Source of the DNA: JAVWIF01 sp036639635
GTDB lineage: Bacteria; Bacillota_I; Bacilli_A; Erysipelotrichales; Erysipelotrichaceae
Length of the DNA stretch: 14,216 nucleotides
NCBI GenBank assembly: GCA_036639635.1
Contig: JAVWIF010000051.1
Location: forward strand, 1-14,216
Direction of reading: 5' to 3'
Position numbers and translations under genes: made by a program. The notes below the pieces were generated by a model. It ran no database searches and was not told where the DNA came from. It saw only the letters and a program-made list of their open reading frames with translations. This document shows positions 1 to 5,776 of this stretch, piece by piece. The first letter of the stretch is position 1. Each line of letters opens with the position of its first letter.

Positions 1-14
1 AGATACGATTTCAT
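1..14 (-). CDS. 5' end of a leftward gene leaving the window
   Basis: Only the first four codons (Met-Lys-Ser-Tyr) and part of a fifth are inside the window. The call rests on the ribosome binding site: on the minus strand AAAGGAG lies 7 nt before the ATG at 14-12, with a TATAAT-like -10 further upstream. Nothing can be said about the product. The gene is transcribed in the same direction as the small gene at 176-346, but a terminator lies between them, so it is probably a separate unit. Confidence 0.55.
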
Positions 15-50
15 AGTGGTTCTCCTTTCGATTTGATTAACTTTTATTTC

Positions 51-79
51 ATTATACAATGAATTTGTTCAATAATCTA
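51..79 (-). promoter_or_regulatory. candidate promoter for the gene leaving at the left edge
   Basis: A perfect minus-strand -10 box TATAAT lies at 56-51. At 17-nt spacing the -35 position holds TAGATT (79-74), which matches TTGACA poorly. The placement, about 25-40 bases upstream of a good ribosome binding site, fits a start of transcription near position 45. The call is weak because of the -35. Confidence 0.35.
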
Positions 80-140
80 TAACCCAAGAACACGTAGCTT
101 AAAGGGTTTGCTGAAGCGTTCAAAAATCATATACAATAGA

Positions 141-179
141 AATAAAACTAGACACCTTGCATTTCTGCAAAGTGTCTAG
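141..179 (-). terminator. intrinsic terminator of the small leftward gene
   Basis: The minus-strand RNA folds into an 8-bp outer stem (CTAGACAC/GTGTCTAG), a G-U pair and a 5-bp inner stem (TTGCA/TGCAA) around a 4-nt loop, at 148-179. It is followed by TTTTATT (147-141). The odd pair is a permitted G-U wobble only in the minus-strand RNA, which with the U-run orients it leftward. The stop codon of the upstream gene (178-176) lies inside the stem. Confidence 0.85.
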
Positions 180-346
180 TAGTTTGTAATTGTACCATTT
201 TTATCTTCTGATGGATTAACTTGTTTCATAAATTGTTTAAAATCATCAACTGCCCAAGCAGGGGCATTAGCTTTCAACTTCCATTGTTCTGATTCTTCAT
301 CAATGTAAACATATCCTTCTTTAATACTTCTTGGTTCTTCAATCAT
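176..346 (-). CDS. small hypothetical protein, 56 aa
   Basis: I do not recognise this family. The protein is acidic to neutral and appears soluble. It has no membrane segment or signal peptide, a Trp/Tyr-containing first half (GYVYIDEESEQWKL) and a predicted helix (AVDDFKQFMKQV) before a polar tail. I chose the ATG at 346-344 because GAGGTG lies 8 nt upstream. Other in-frame ATGs at 352 and 367 either crowd that site or lack one. Its own terminator overlaps the stop codon, which supports it being a real monocistronic gene. The leader is A+T-rich, with TATAAA-like candidates but no clear promoter. Function is unknown. Confidence 0.65.
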   Translation of the reverse strand: MIEEPRSIKEGYVYIDEESEQWKLKANAPAWAVDDFKQFMKQVNPSEDKNGTITNY

Positions 347-493
347 GGTCATTTCACCTCTGTACACTTATTATGACAAAAATCTCTATTTATACACTTT
401 AACTAGGAGCTTTTTGATGAAAAATTTGAGTAGTTATTTTGAATGAAAAATAAAATTTTTCGTGGTTTTTTAGTAGTATTTTGAACAATGAAA

Positions 494-522
494 TTAAAAA
501 AAGCCTTTAAATAAAGGACTTT
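494..522 (-). terminator. intrinsic terminator of tRNA-Trp
   Basis: The minus-strand transcript forms AAAG + CCTTT paired with AAAGG + CTTT around an ATTT loop, with one bulged U, at 522-500. A run of U follows (499-494 region). It starts ten bases after the tRNA CCA end, as expected for a single-tRNA transcript. Confidence 0.8.
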
Positions 523-531
523 ATTGCAATA

Positions 532-605
532 TGGCAGGGGCGGAGAGGATCGAACTCCCATCAGCGGTTTTGGAGACCGTTATACTACCATTGTACTACG
601 CCCCT
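532..605 (-). tRNA. tRNA-Trp (anticodon CCA), CCA end encoded
   Basis: A complete cloverleaf is readable on the minus strand. It has a 7-bp acceptor stem AGGGGCG/CGCCCCT, a D arm GTAC/GTAT around AATGGTA, an anticodon loop CTCCAAA giving anticodon CCA, a short 4-nt variable loop, and a T arm GGGAG/CTCTC around TTCGATC. The discriminator base is G73, the usual identity base for bacterial tRNA-Trp, and the 3' CCA is encoded in the DNA (534-532). The first pair of the anticodon stem (A-C) is a mismatch, the only oddity. It stands alone, with its own promoter and terminator. Confidence 0.97.
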
Positions 606-623
606 AGGGTTTACTGCTTTACT

Positions 624-652
624 ATATTATCATAGAAAAAGTAATATAGCAA
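624..652 (-). promoter_or_regulatory. promoter of tRNA-Trp
   Basis: On the minus strand, -35 TTGCTA (652-647) and -10 TAATAT (629-624) are separated by exactly 17 nt. The -10 ends 18 nt before the mature tRNA 5' end, which leaves a short 5' leader. Confidence 0.6.
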
Positions 653-737
653 CAAAAAAAGCTGAAAATAATATGAACGAATTGTAAAGGAAATGTTTAA
701 CTTAACTTGCATTAAAAGCGTTGAATGGCACGTATCC

Positions 738-765
738 TTGCCTAATTATAGATTGCGTATATAAT
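738..765 (+). promoter_or_regulatory. promoter of MATE gene 1
   Basis: -35 TTGCCT (738-743), a 16-nt spacer and a perfect -10 TATAAT (760-765). Transcription would start near 772, leaving a leader of about 24 nt with its ribosome binding site at 781-788. Confidence 0.7.
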
Positions 766-768
766 TAG
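742..768. promoter_or_regulatory. inverted repeat over the MATE 1 -10 box, candidate operator
   Basis: CTAATTATA (742-750) and TATAATTAG (760-768) are perfect 9-bp inverted repeats with a 9-nt spacer. The right arm contains the whole -10 box, so a bound dimer would block RNA polymerase. Each arm resembles MarR or TetR half-sites in general shape, but it does not match the operators of either MarR gene in this window. The cognate regulator is unknown. High A+T content makes chance occurrence more likely than for a mixed sequence. Confidence 0.45.
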
Positions 769-795
769 ATAGTGTTTATAGGGAGTGGTTTGCTT

Positions 796-2124
796 ATGTT
801 TACAAAAGAAAGTTTAAGACGGTTGATAATTCCATTGATAATTGAACAGATTTTAGCTGTAACTATTGGAATGTCTGATACTATTATGGTATCAAGTGTA
901 GGAGAAGCTGCGGTATCAGGATTGAGTATTGTTGATACGATTAATATTTTATTGATTAATATATTTGCAGCCCTAGCAACAGGTGGAGCTGTACTGACTT
1001 CGCAATACTTAGGGAATAGGGATCAAAAGAGTGCAAATTTGTCAGCAAAACAATTAATATTATCAACTGCTTTTTTAGCAACCATCATCATGTGTGTGGT
1101 ATTATTCGCAAGTAGTGGGATTTTACGTTTGGTGTTTGGGCATGTGGATTACGCGGTAATGGAAAATGCATTAATCTATTTTAAAATTTCAGCTTGGTCT
1201 TATCCGTTTATTGCATTATATAATTCAGGAGCAGCTTTATTTCGTTCTATGGGAAATTCGAAAATATCTATGACAACTTCCTTGTTTATGAATGCTATTA
1301 ATATTGTTGGAAATGCTATCTTAATATATGGATTTCAGATGGGTGTAGCAGGTGCTGCAATCAGTTCTTTATTTGCAAGGATAGTAGGCGCTTGTTTTAT
1401 GTTGTACTTATTAAGAAGCAAAGAGAATGCTATTTATATTGATAATTATCGAGAATGGAATATAAATGGGAATATGATTAAGAAAATATTAACTATCGGA
1501 ATACCCAATGGATTAGAAAATGGGATGTTTCAGATAGGTAAAATATTGGTGCAAGGCTTTGTGGCAGGATTTGGAACAATTGCGATTGCATCAAATGCAG
1601 TGGCGAATAATATTGCGCAGATGGAAGTTATACCAGGAGCCGCAATAGGGCTAGCGATGATTAGCGTTGTTGGAAGATGTGTTGGCGCAAATGATTATGA
1701 TCAGGCTCGTTATTATATGAAAAAGTTAGTGAAATGGGCCTATGTTTCTATGATTCTTTTGAATATTATGATTCTTTGTTTTGCACCTTATATTTTGAAT
1801 ATATACAATTTAAGTTCTGAAACAAGTGCAAGCGCATTACACTTATTATGGATACATGGAGTATTTGCAATGTTACTTTGGCCTGCTTCGTTTACATTTC
1901 CAAATGCTTTAAGAGCAAGTGGAGATGTACGTTTCACGATGTGTGTATCCATTCTATCCATGTGGATATGTCGAATTTGTTTAAGCTATGTGTTTGGAAA
2001 TTTACTTGGTTTGGGAGTAGAAGGTGTATGGCTTGCTATGTGTAGCGATTGGGCATTACGCGTGGTTTGTTTTATTGTTCGATATCGTAGTAACAAGTGG
2101 ACAGAAAAAAGACTCATTGCATAA
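796..2124 (+). CDS. MATE family efflux transporter 1 (442 aa)
   Basis: A multidrug and toxin extrusion antiporter of the inner membrane, expected to export organic compounds in exchange for Na+ or H+. The length and about 12 hydrophobic segments in two related halves fit the MATE family. The first helix region has MSDTIMVSSVGEAAVSGLS (residues 26-44), followed by GGAVLTSQYLG (63-73). A matching element in the second half reads VVGRCVGANDYDQAR. I place the start at the ATG at 796, preceded by GGGAG 10 nt upstream. A GTG at 772 in the same frame coincides with the predicted transcription start and has no ribosome binding site. It has its own promoter and a possible operator but no regulator gene next to it. 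Substrate cannot be told from sequence. Confidence 0.93.
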   Translation: MFTKESLRRLIIPLIIEQILAVTIGMSDTIMVSSVGEAAVSGLSIVDTINILLINIFAALATGGAVLTSQYLGNRDQKSANLSAKQLILSTAFLATIIMCVVLFASSGILRLVFGHVDYAVMENALIYFKISAWSYPFIALYNSGAALFRSMGNSKISMTTSLFMNAINIVGNAILIYGFQMGVAGAAISSLFARIVGACFMLYLLRSKENAIYIDNYREWNINGNMIKKILTIGIPNGLENGMFQIGKILVQGFVAGFGTIAIASNAVANNIAQMEVIPGAAIGLAMISVVGRCVGANDYDQARYYMKKLVKWAYVSMILLNIMILCFAPYILNIYNLSSETSASALHLLWIHGVFAMLLWPASFTFPNALRASGDVRFTMCVSILSMWICRICLSYVFGNLLGLGVEGVWLAMCSDWALRVVCFIVRYRSNKWTEKRLIA

Positions 2125-2133
2125 ATTCGTTTT

Positions 2134-2161
2134 TTGTGTGAAAATAGGGTAGGAATATAAT
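2134..2161 (+). promoter_or_regulatory. candidate promoter of the small Lys-rich gene
   Basis: A perfect -10 TATAAT (2156-2161) with TTGTGT (2134-2139) at 16-nt spacing. The -35 keeps only TTG of the consensus. It starts just after the MATE 1 stop codon, where I find no convincing terminator, so the small gene may also receive readthrough. Confidence 0.5.
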
Positions 2162-2197
2162 GAAATAATTAAATATAGATAGAGAGGAGTTTTGAAC

Positions 2198-2344
2198 ATG
2201 AGTGAAAAGAAAAAGATAGATACAATGGCAATATTAGAAAGAAGTAAAAAAGCTAAAGAAAAACCACGTAGTAAAGCATTAGATAAAAAATTAGGAAAAG
2301 GTAAGAATAAAGCAAAGTTTAATAAAGTGAATTTTAATGGGTAG
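2198..2344 (+). CDS. small, highly basic lysine-rich protein, 48 aa
   Basis: An ORF of 48 codons with a strong ribosome binding site (GAGAGGAG, ending 8 nt before the ATG), its own -10 box and an intrinsic terminator just after the stop. That is the full set of signals for a real small gene. The product has 15 Lys and 2 Arg against 5 acidic residues (net about +12), almost no hydrophobic core and no membrane segment. It ends in an Asn/Phe-rich tail (FNKVNFNG). Such a protein could bind nucleic acid or ribosomes, or be largely disordered. I do not recognise a family. Codon use (AAA-rich) matches the neighbours. Confidence 0.75.
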   Translation: MSEKKKIDTMAILERSKKAKEKPRSKALDKKLGKGKNKAKFNKVNFNG

Positions 2345-2346
2345 AG

Positions 2347-2375
2347 AAAAGTAGATGGAATGCTACTTTTTTTCT
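2347..2375 (+). terminator. intrinsic terminator of the Lys-rich gene
   Basis: AAAAGTAG (2347-2354) pairs perfectly with CTACTTTT (2363-2370) around an 8-nt loop, and TTTCTT follows. It sits 2 nt after the stop codon of the small gene. Confidence 0.8.
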
Positions 2376-2465
2376 TGGGATGATTAAATGAGAACTTAAC
2401 ATTTCAATTTACTGTATTAATTGAAGACTCAATAGGGGAAAAATATAATATTTTTTGCTAAACAG

Positions 2466-2493
2466 TTGACAATTAATATTAAAGTGATATCAT
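2466..2493 (+). promoter_or_regulatory. promoter of the SPFH-RHH operon
   Basis: A perfect -35 TTGACA (2466-2471), a 16-nt spacer and -10 TATCAT (2488-2493). The -10 lies inside the first of two palindromes, so the promoter is built into its operator. The leader is about 20 nt, with AGGAGG at 2507-2512. Confidence 0.8.
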
Positions 2494-2505
2494 TGTGATA
2501 TCACA
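2484..2505. promoter_or_regulatory. tandem palindromic operator (GTGATATCAY x2)
   Basis: GTGATATCAT (2484-2493) and GTGATATCAC (2495-2504) are two copies of a 10-bp palindrome spaced 11 bp apart, about one helical turn. They cover the -10 box and the expected transcription start. Read as 7-mers, the stretch contains three exact WATCACW heptads (two on the minus strand, one on the plus). That is the type of element established for the ribbon-helix-helix omega repressor of Inc18 plasmids. The second gene of the operon encodes a ribbon-helix-helix protein, so autorepression is the simplest reading. Confidence 0.7.
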
Positions 2506-2521
2506 TAGGAGGTAGTGAATC

Positions 2522-3523
2522 ATGGAAGAAAAAGTATTGAAGAATAGTAAAAATGGTATGCTTGTTTTGTTATTGCTAGTGAGTGCTTATGTACTTGCTA
2601 TAGGAAGTATTATTTTTGGAGCTGTGAATGAAATCGAACTTTTCGTTATTATTGGTGTTATTTGGTGCTGTATAGGTTGGGTGCCTTTTATGGGATTAAA
2701 GGTTATTAAACCACAAGAAGCACTTGTATTAACTTTGTTTGGAAAGTATATTGGAACTTTAAAAACGGATGGATTTTACTTTGTGAATCCGTTTTGTATT
2801 GGGGTAAACCCAGCCGCAGCTACAAAACTAGGACAAAGTGGAGATGTGAGTATTCATGGAAGAAAAGAAAGCAACGCACGTAATGAAAATAATATGGCTT
2901 TAGCAGCAAATAAAAAAATTTCATTGAAGATTATGACTTTAAATAATAGTCGTCAAAAAGTGAATGATTGTTTAGGAAATCCAATTGAAATTGGGATGGC
3001 TGTTATGTGGCGTGTTGTAGATACATCAAAAGCTGCTTTTAATGTAGACAATTATAAGGAATATTTATCTTTGCAGTGTGATAGTGCATTACGAAATATC
3101 GTAAAAATTTATCCATATGATATTGCCCCTAATATCGATACAACAGGTGATGGTAAAGCTGATGAAGGTAGTTTAAGAGGTTCTAGTGAAATTGTCGCAG
3201 AACGCATCAAGGAAGAAATTCAAGGAAAAGTAATTGACGCAGGTCTTGAAATTTTAGAAGCAAGAATTACTTATCTTGCTTATGCTCCAGAAATAGCTGC
3301 TGTTATGCTTCAAAGACAACAAGCATCTGCCATTATCGATGCACGTAAAATGATAGTAGATGGCGCAGTGGGAATGGTTGAGATGGCATTAGAACAATTA
3401 AATGCTAAAAATGTTGTTGAATTAGATGAAGAAAGAAAAGCTGCCATGGTTTCTAATTTATTAGTAGTGTTATGTGGAAACCATGATATACAACCAATTG
3501 TTAATTCTGGCAGTTTATACTAA
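2522..3523 (+). CDS. SPFH/band-7 domain membrane protein (333 aa)
   Basis: Two hydrophobic segments near the N terminus (about residues 12-35 and 39-60) anchor a large SPFH (stomatin/prohibitin/flotillin/HflK) domain that starts at KPQEALVLTLFGKYIGT. Proteins of this superfamily form membrane-bound rings or scaffolds and organise membrane domains or protease complexes. Then come NPIEIGMAVMWRV, a long helix with APEIAAVMLQRQQASAIIDAR, and a conserved-looking tail LDEERKAAMVSNLLVVLCGN. From memory, relatives that sit beside Arc-like genes share this tail. Residues about 96-132 look like extra sequence. Residues 206-217 (DTTGDGKADEGS) resemble an EF-hand-like calcium loop lacking the last acidic ligand. 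The start has AGGAGG 9 nt upstream. It is co-transcribed with the RHH gene 2 nt downstream. Function is unknown beyond the superfamily. Confidence 0.88.
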   Translation: MEEKVLKNSKNGMLVLLLLVSAYVLAIGSIIFGAVNEIELFVIIGVIWCCIGWVPFMGLKVIKPQEALVLTLFGKYIGTLKTDGFYFVNPFCIGVNPAAATKLGQSGDVSIHGRKESNARNENNMALAANKKISLKIMTLNNSRQKVNDCLGNPIEIGMAVMWRVVDTSKAAFNVDNYKEYLSLQCDSALRNIVKIYPYDIAPNIDTTGDGKADEGSLRGSSEIVAERIKEEIQGKVIDAGLEILEARITYLAYAPEIAAVMLQRQQASAIIDARKMIVDGAVGMVEMALEQLNAKNVVELDEERKAAMVSNLLVVLCGNHDIQPIVNSGSLY

Positions 3524-3525
3524 AC

Positions 3526-3729
3526 GTGGCTAGTGAAACAAAGAAACAAATCCCACTTCGTTTATCAAATAAATTATACGATGCACTTGCCTCTTGGGCA
3601 GATGATGATTTTAGATCAGTGAATGGACAAATCGAATATTTGCTTTCTGAATGTGTAAGGCAACGTAAAAAAAATGGTGCGTATGTATCTAAAGAATTAG
3701 ATATCGCACCTGAATTAGATATTAAATAA
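3526..3729 (+). CDS. Arc-like ribbon-helix-helix DNA-binding protein (67 aa)
   Basis: A small DNA-binding protein expected to act as dimers or tetramers. Residues 8-14 (QIPLRLS) fit the DNA-reading beta strand. A first helix follows at about 15-27. RSVNGQIEYLL (30-40) matches the start of the second helix of phage P22 Arc, which reads RSVNSEI. A basic patch RQRKK precedes an acidic tail. The start is GTG, 2 nt after the SPFH stop, with no clear ribosome binding site, so translation probably depends on ribosomes finishing the upstream gene. This caps its level below that of SPFH. Annotation pipelines often call such proteins antitoxins, but no toxin gene is present. A repressor of its own operon is more likely. 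Confidence 0.88.
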   Translation: MASETKKQIPLRLSNKLYDALASWADDDFRSVNGQIEYLLSECVRQRKKNGAYVSKELDIAPELDIK

Positions 3730-3738
3730 GTAGTGTGT

Positions 3739-3780
3739 AAAGGATTGACCAAATATACTTGGACAATCCTTTTGTTTTTT
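3739..3780 (+). terminator. intrinsic terminator of the SPFH-RHH operon
   Basis: AAAGGATTG (3739-3747) pairs with CAATCCTTT (3764-3772). After one A-A mismatch, an inner CCAA/TTGG stem closes a 6-nt loop. TGTTTTTT follows. The other strand has no good U-run after the hairpin, so it terminates mainly rightward, although it also lies just past the 3' end of the convergent MATE 2 gene. Confidence 0.88.
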
Positions 3781-3783
3781 GGT

Positions 3784-5124
3784 TTATACTTTTGATAATA
3801 ATAGTTTGTGTTCTTTATAAACTAGTATGATGGATAAGAGAAGGGCTAAGGCATCACTTAATGGCTGGGCAATAAAGATGCCTTGTAGTCCTAAGAAAGC
3901 TGGTAGAATGAATATAAAAGGAATGAGAAAGACGACTTGACGTAGCAGGGTAATGAGAATGGAAGGAGTTGGTTTTGCTACGGATTGAAAGAAGGTGGTT
4001 GTTAACATTACAAAGCCTAATATAGGGGTAATACAGAAGTTTAGGCGTATTGCTTGTATGCCAATATCATACATTTCTTGACTACCACCAAATGTCATCA
4101 AGATTTGTTTGGGAAATAGCATAACGATAATCCAAATAATACAGGTTATACCAACAGAAAAAACTGTGGATTGATATAGCGTAGACATGACACGAGGATA
4201 GTTTTTTGCACCATAATTATTTCCAATAATCGGTTGGATACCTTGACTAATTCCACTAGCGGGCATAATCACAAAGGTCATAATACTAGCAATAACGGCA
4301 TACACACTGATGGCAGCATCACCTCCTAGTTTACCTAATTCGCAATTATAAACAAGACTAATAAAACCCATAGCGTTTTGGGCTACCCAGAAAGCAAACC
4401 CACATGAAAGTAGTTTATAGCAGATATCTTTTTGTAAACGGAAGATGGTTTTATGAATCGCAAGTTGTTTGTTTCCTTTAAAGACAACGATTGCCCCAAA
4501 TATAGTGGAGAAAATTTGACCAATCAAGGTTGCATAAGCAGCTCCTTCTACTCCCCAATGAAAACAGGCAACAAAGAGTGCATCCAAAATAATATTTGTT
4601 AAGGCACCAATACCAGTAATTAGCATCCCCATTATTGGTTGACCAGAGACTCTGACAAAGTCACAAAAAACTAACGTTAGTCCTTGAAATACACATCCAA
4701 GAGCAATGATACGATAGTATATGATTGCATATTCATACGAGGTTGATGTTACACCAAATAAGGTAAGAATGGGATTAGCCAATAATAGTAAGAGAATGCT
4801 CAATGCTATTTCAAATAATATAGTTAAGGTAAAAGCATTACCAAAAGATGTATTCATCTTTTCTTTGTTGTTGCGACCTGCATATAAAGAAAACAACGTA
4901 GAACCGCCAGCACTACACATTAAACCAAAAGCCATCATCATATATGATAAGGGAAAGCAAATGGATAGACCAGCTAATGCACTTGTACCACTAAAGTTAC
5001 CAATAAAGATTCTATCGACGATATTGTAGATGGCTGTGATTAATAAAGAAATTGCTGCTGGAATAGAAAATTTTAAAATCATGGGAAATAGTTTCCCTGT
5101 TTGATAATTAATTGTTTGTTTCAT
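3784..5124 (-). CDS. MATE family efflux transporter 2, MepA-like (446 aa)
   Basis: An inner-membrane MATE antiporter with about 12 hydrophobic segments in two homologous halves. The first helix region carries AIYNIVDRIFIG (residues 31-42). The second half has QGIQPIIGNNYGAKN (294-308), and a late loop reads LLRQVVFLIP. This resembles the MepA branch. MarR gene 1 lies directly upstream on the same strand, the arrangement of staphylococcal mepRA, where the MarR protein represses the pump gene. The start has AGTGAGG 5 nt upstream. The 66-nt gap to MarR holds a second copy of the operator. Closely similar motifs occur in MATE 4, so the two are probably distant paralogues. Likely substrates are cationic drugs or dyes, by analogy only. 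Confidence 0.93.
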   Translation of the reverse strand: MKQTINYQTGKLFPMILKFSIPAAISLLITAIYNIVDRIFIGNFSGTSALAGLSICFPLSYMMMAFGLMCSAGGSTLFSLYAGRNNKEKMNTSFGNAFTLTILFEIALSILLLLLANPILTLFGVTSTSYEYAIIYYRIIALGCVFQGLTLVFCDFVRVSGQPIMGMLITGIGALTNIILDALFVACFHWGVEGAAYATLIGQIFSTIFGAIVVFKGNKQLAIHKTIFRLQKDICYKLLSCGFAFWVAQNAMGFISLVYNCELGKLGGDAAISVYAVIASIMTFVIMPASGISQGIQPIIGNNYGAKNYPRVMSTLYQSTVFSVGITCIIWIIVMLFPKQILMTFGGSQEMYDIGIQAIRLNFCITPILGFVMLTTTFFQSVAKPTPSILITLLRQVVFLIPFIFILPAFLGLQGIFIAQPLSDALALLLSIILVYKEHKLLLSKV

Positions 5125-5144
5125 AAGTACCTCACTTTTCTTTG

Positions 5145-5172
5145 CTATATACTTAGTTTCCTAAGTATATAG
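5145..5172. promoter_or_regulatory. MarR 1 operator A, between marR and MATE 2
   Basis: A perfect 12-bp inverted repeat (arms 5145-5156 and 5161-5172) with spacer TTTC. Its core ATACTTAGTTTCCTAAGTAT differs by one base from the core of operator B upstream of marR. It lies in the MATE 2 leader just before the ribosome binding site. I see no good -35 for a separate promoter, so it may block readthrough from the marR promoter or control a weak internal start. Confidence 0.8.
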
Positions 5173-5175
5173 ATA

Positions 5176-5198
5176 AAAATTAAGCCGCACTTAGGCGG
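5176..5198 (-). terminator. weak hairpin at the marR 1 stop codon, possible attenuator
   Basis: On the minus strand CCGC (5198-5195) pairs with GCGG (5188-5185) around a 6-nt loop that includes part of the marR stop codon. TTAATTTTTA follows. The stem is only 4 bp, though all G-C. It could reduce readthrough into MATE 2. Confidence 0.3.
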
Positions 5199-5619
5199 AC
5201 ATATTTTTTAACATTTTTTCAATTACTTGAAAGAAAATCGTTAAATCTTTTTGTGGAATTCCTTGAGTAATTTCAGCTTCTAATTGGCTTAGGTCATGAA
5301 TTACTTGTTCTTTATGTGCGAGGGCTTTAGGGGTTACCACAATCTTTTTAAGACGTGCATCATAAGGAACATTGACTCTTTTGATAATATCGTTTTTTTC
5401 CATTTGTTGGAGCAAGACTGTAGCGCTAGAAGGACGTAATCCATATTCTTCTTCAATATCTTTTTGGAAGATATCATCTTCTTGAGCTAAGATAAAATGC
5501 AGTACTTTTCCTTGTGCTCCACTAAGGTTACCTTTTGAATAAAAAGTATCTAACCTTCTACGTATTTTATTTGAAAGTTTGCTCACATAACGCCCAGCAC
5601 TTTTTGTAAGTGGTTGCAT
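5191..5619 (-). CDS. MarR family transcriptional regulator 1 (142 aa)
   Basis: A winged helix-turn-helix regulator of MarR type, normally a dimer that leaves DNA when a small molecule binds. Helices at both ends form the dimer interface. The DNA-binding part runs from about residue 34. The recognition helix is near RPSSATVLLQQMEKN (62-76) and the beta wing near 82-95, with the family's D-x-R pair at Asp87-Arg89. The start has AGGAGG 7 nt upstream. It is first in a two-gene leftward unit with MATE 2, and near-identical palindromes precede both genes. It most likely represses itself and the pump. Confidence 0.92.
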   Translation of the reverse strand: MQPLTKSAGRYVSKLSNKIRRRLDTFYSKGNLSGAQGKVLHFILAQEDDIFQKDIEEEYGLRPSSATVLLQQMEKNDIIKRVNVPYDARLKKIVVTPKALAHKEQVIHDLSQLEAEITQGIPQKDLTIFFQVIEKMLKNMSA

Positions 5620-5635
5620 TGAATTTCCTCCTCTT

Positions 5636-5657
5636 TATACTTAGGTTCCTAAGTATA
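5636..5657. promoter_or_regulatory. MarR 1 operator B, upstream of marR
   Basis: A perfect 10-bp inverted repeat with a 2-nt centre. The core ATACTTAGGTTCCTAAGTAT matches operator A at 19 of 20 positions. It overlaps the end of the -10 box and the expected start of marR transcription, a repressing position. Confidence 0.85.
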
Positions 5658-5683
5658 TTACTGCGATTAGAAAAGAATGTCAA
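5655..5683 (-). promoter_or_regulatory. promoter of the marR 1-MATE 2 unit
   Basis: On the minus strand, a perfect -35 TTGACA (5683-5678), a 17-nt spacer and -10 TAATAT (5660-5655). The ribosome binding site and marR ATG follow after operator B. Confidence 0.82.
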
Positions 5684-5746
5684 GAGGCATTTATATTTCT
5701 TTTAAAAAAAAGAACTAAAAGGTTTTCCTTTTACGTCTATTTCCGC

Positions 5747-5752
5747 TATACT
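5747..5752 (+). promoter_or_regulatory. -10-like box upstream of the ThrE operon
   Basis: TATACT lies 24 bases before the ATG of the first gene. The region 17-18 nt upstream offers only TTTCCT or TTTTCC, so the -35 is poor. The start point would fall close to the ribosome binding site, giving a very short leader. The true promoter may lie elsewhere in 5684-5776. Confidence 0.35.
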
Positions 5753-5776
5753 ATTGAGGTAAAGTGAGGTGGTTTT

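Noticed and set aside
347..367. Longer N terminus of the small leftward gene (ATG at 367 or 352)
   Set aside because: The ATG at 367 has no ribosome binding site, and the ATG at 352 is only 2-4 nt from GAGGTG. The ATG at 346 has ideal spacing.
532..605. tRNA-Trp as a mobile-element attachment site
   Set aside because: I find no repeat of the tRNA 3' end elsewhere in the window and no integrase or phage gene.
772..795. GTG at 772 as the start of MATE 1
   Set aside because: It falls at the predicted transcription start and has no ribosome binding site. The ATG at 796 has GGGAG upstream and gives the usual MATE N terminus.
2100..2140. A-rich/T-rich pairing after MATE 1 as a terminator
   Set aside because: The possible stem is A-T only with mismatches, and too weak to call.
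3526..3729. RHH protein as the antitoxin of a toxin-antitoxin pair
   Set aside because: No small toxin gene lies next to it. Its partner is a 333-aa SPFH membrane protein and the operon layout fits an autoregulator better.
4721..5029. 102-codon open frame antisense to MATE 2
   Set aside because: It lies wholly within a well-supported MATE gene, has no ribosome binding site or promoter, and its product resembles no real protein. Other open frames inside MATE, U32 and SPFH genes are shadows for the same reasons.
5717..5732. AAAAGG-TTTT-CCTTTT hairpin as a terminator
   Set aside because: It has only two G-C pairs and no U-run after it, and it lies upstream of the ThrE operon where no rightward transcript needs to end.
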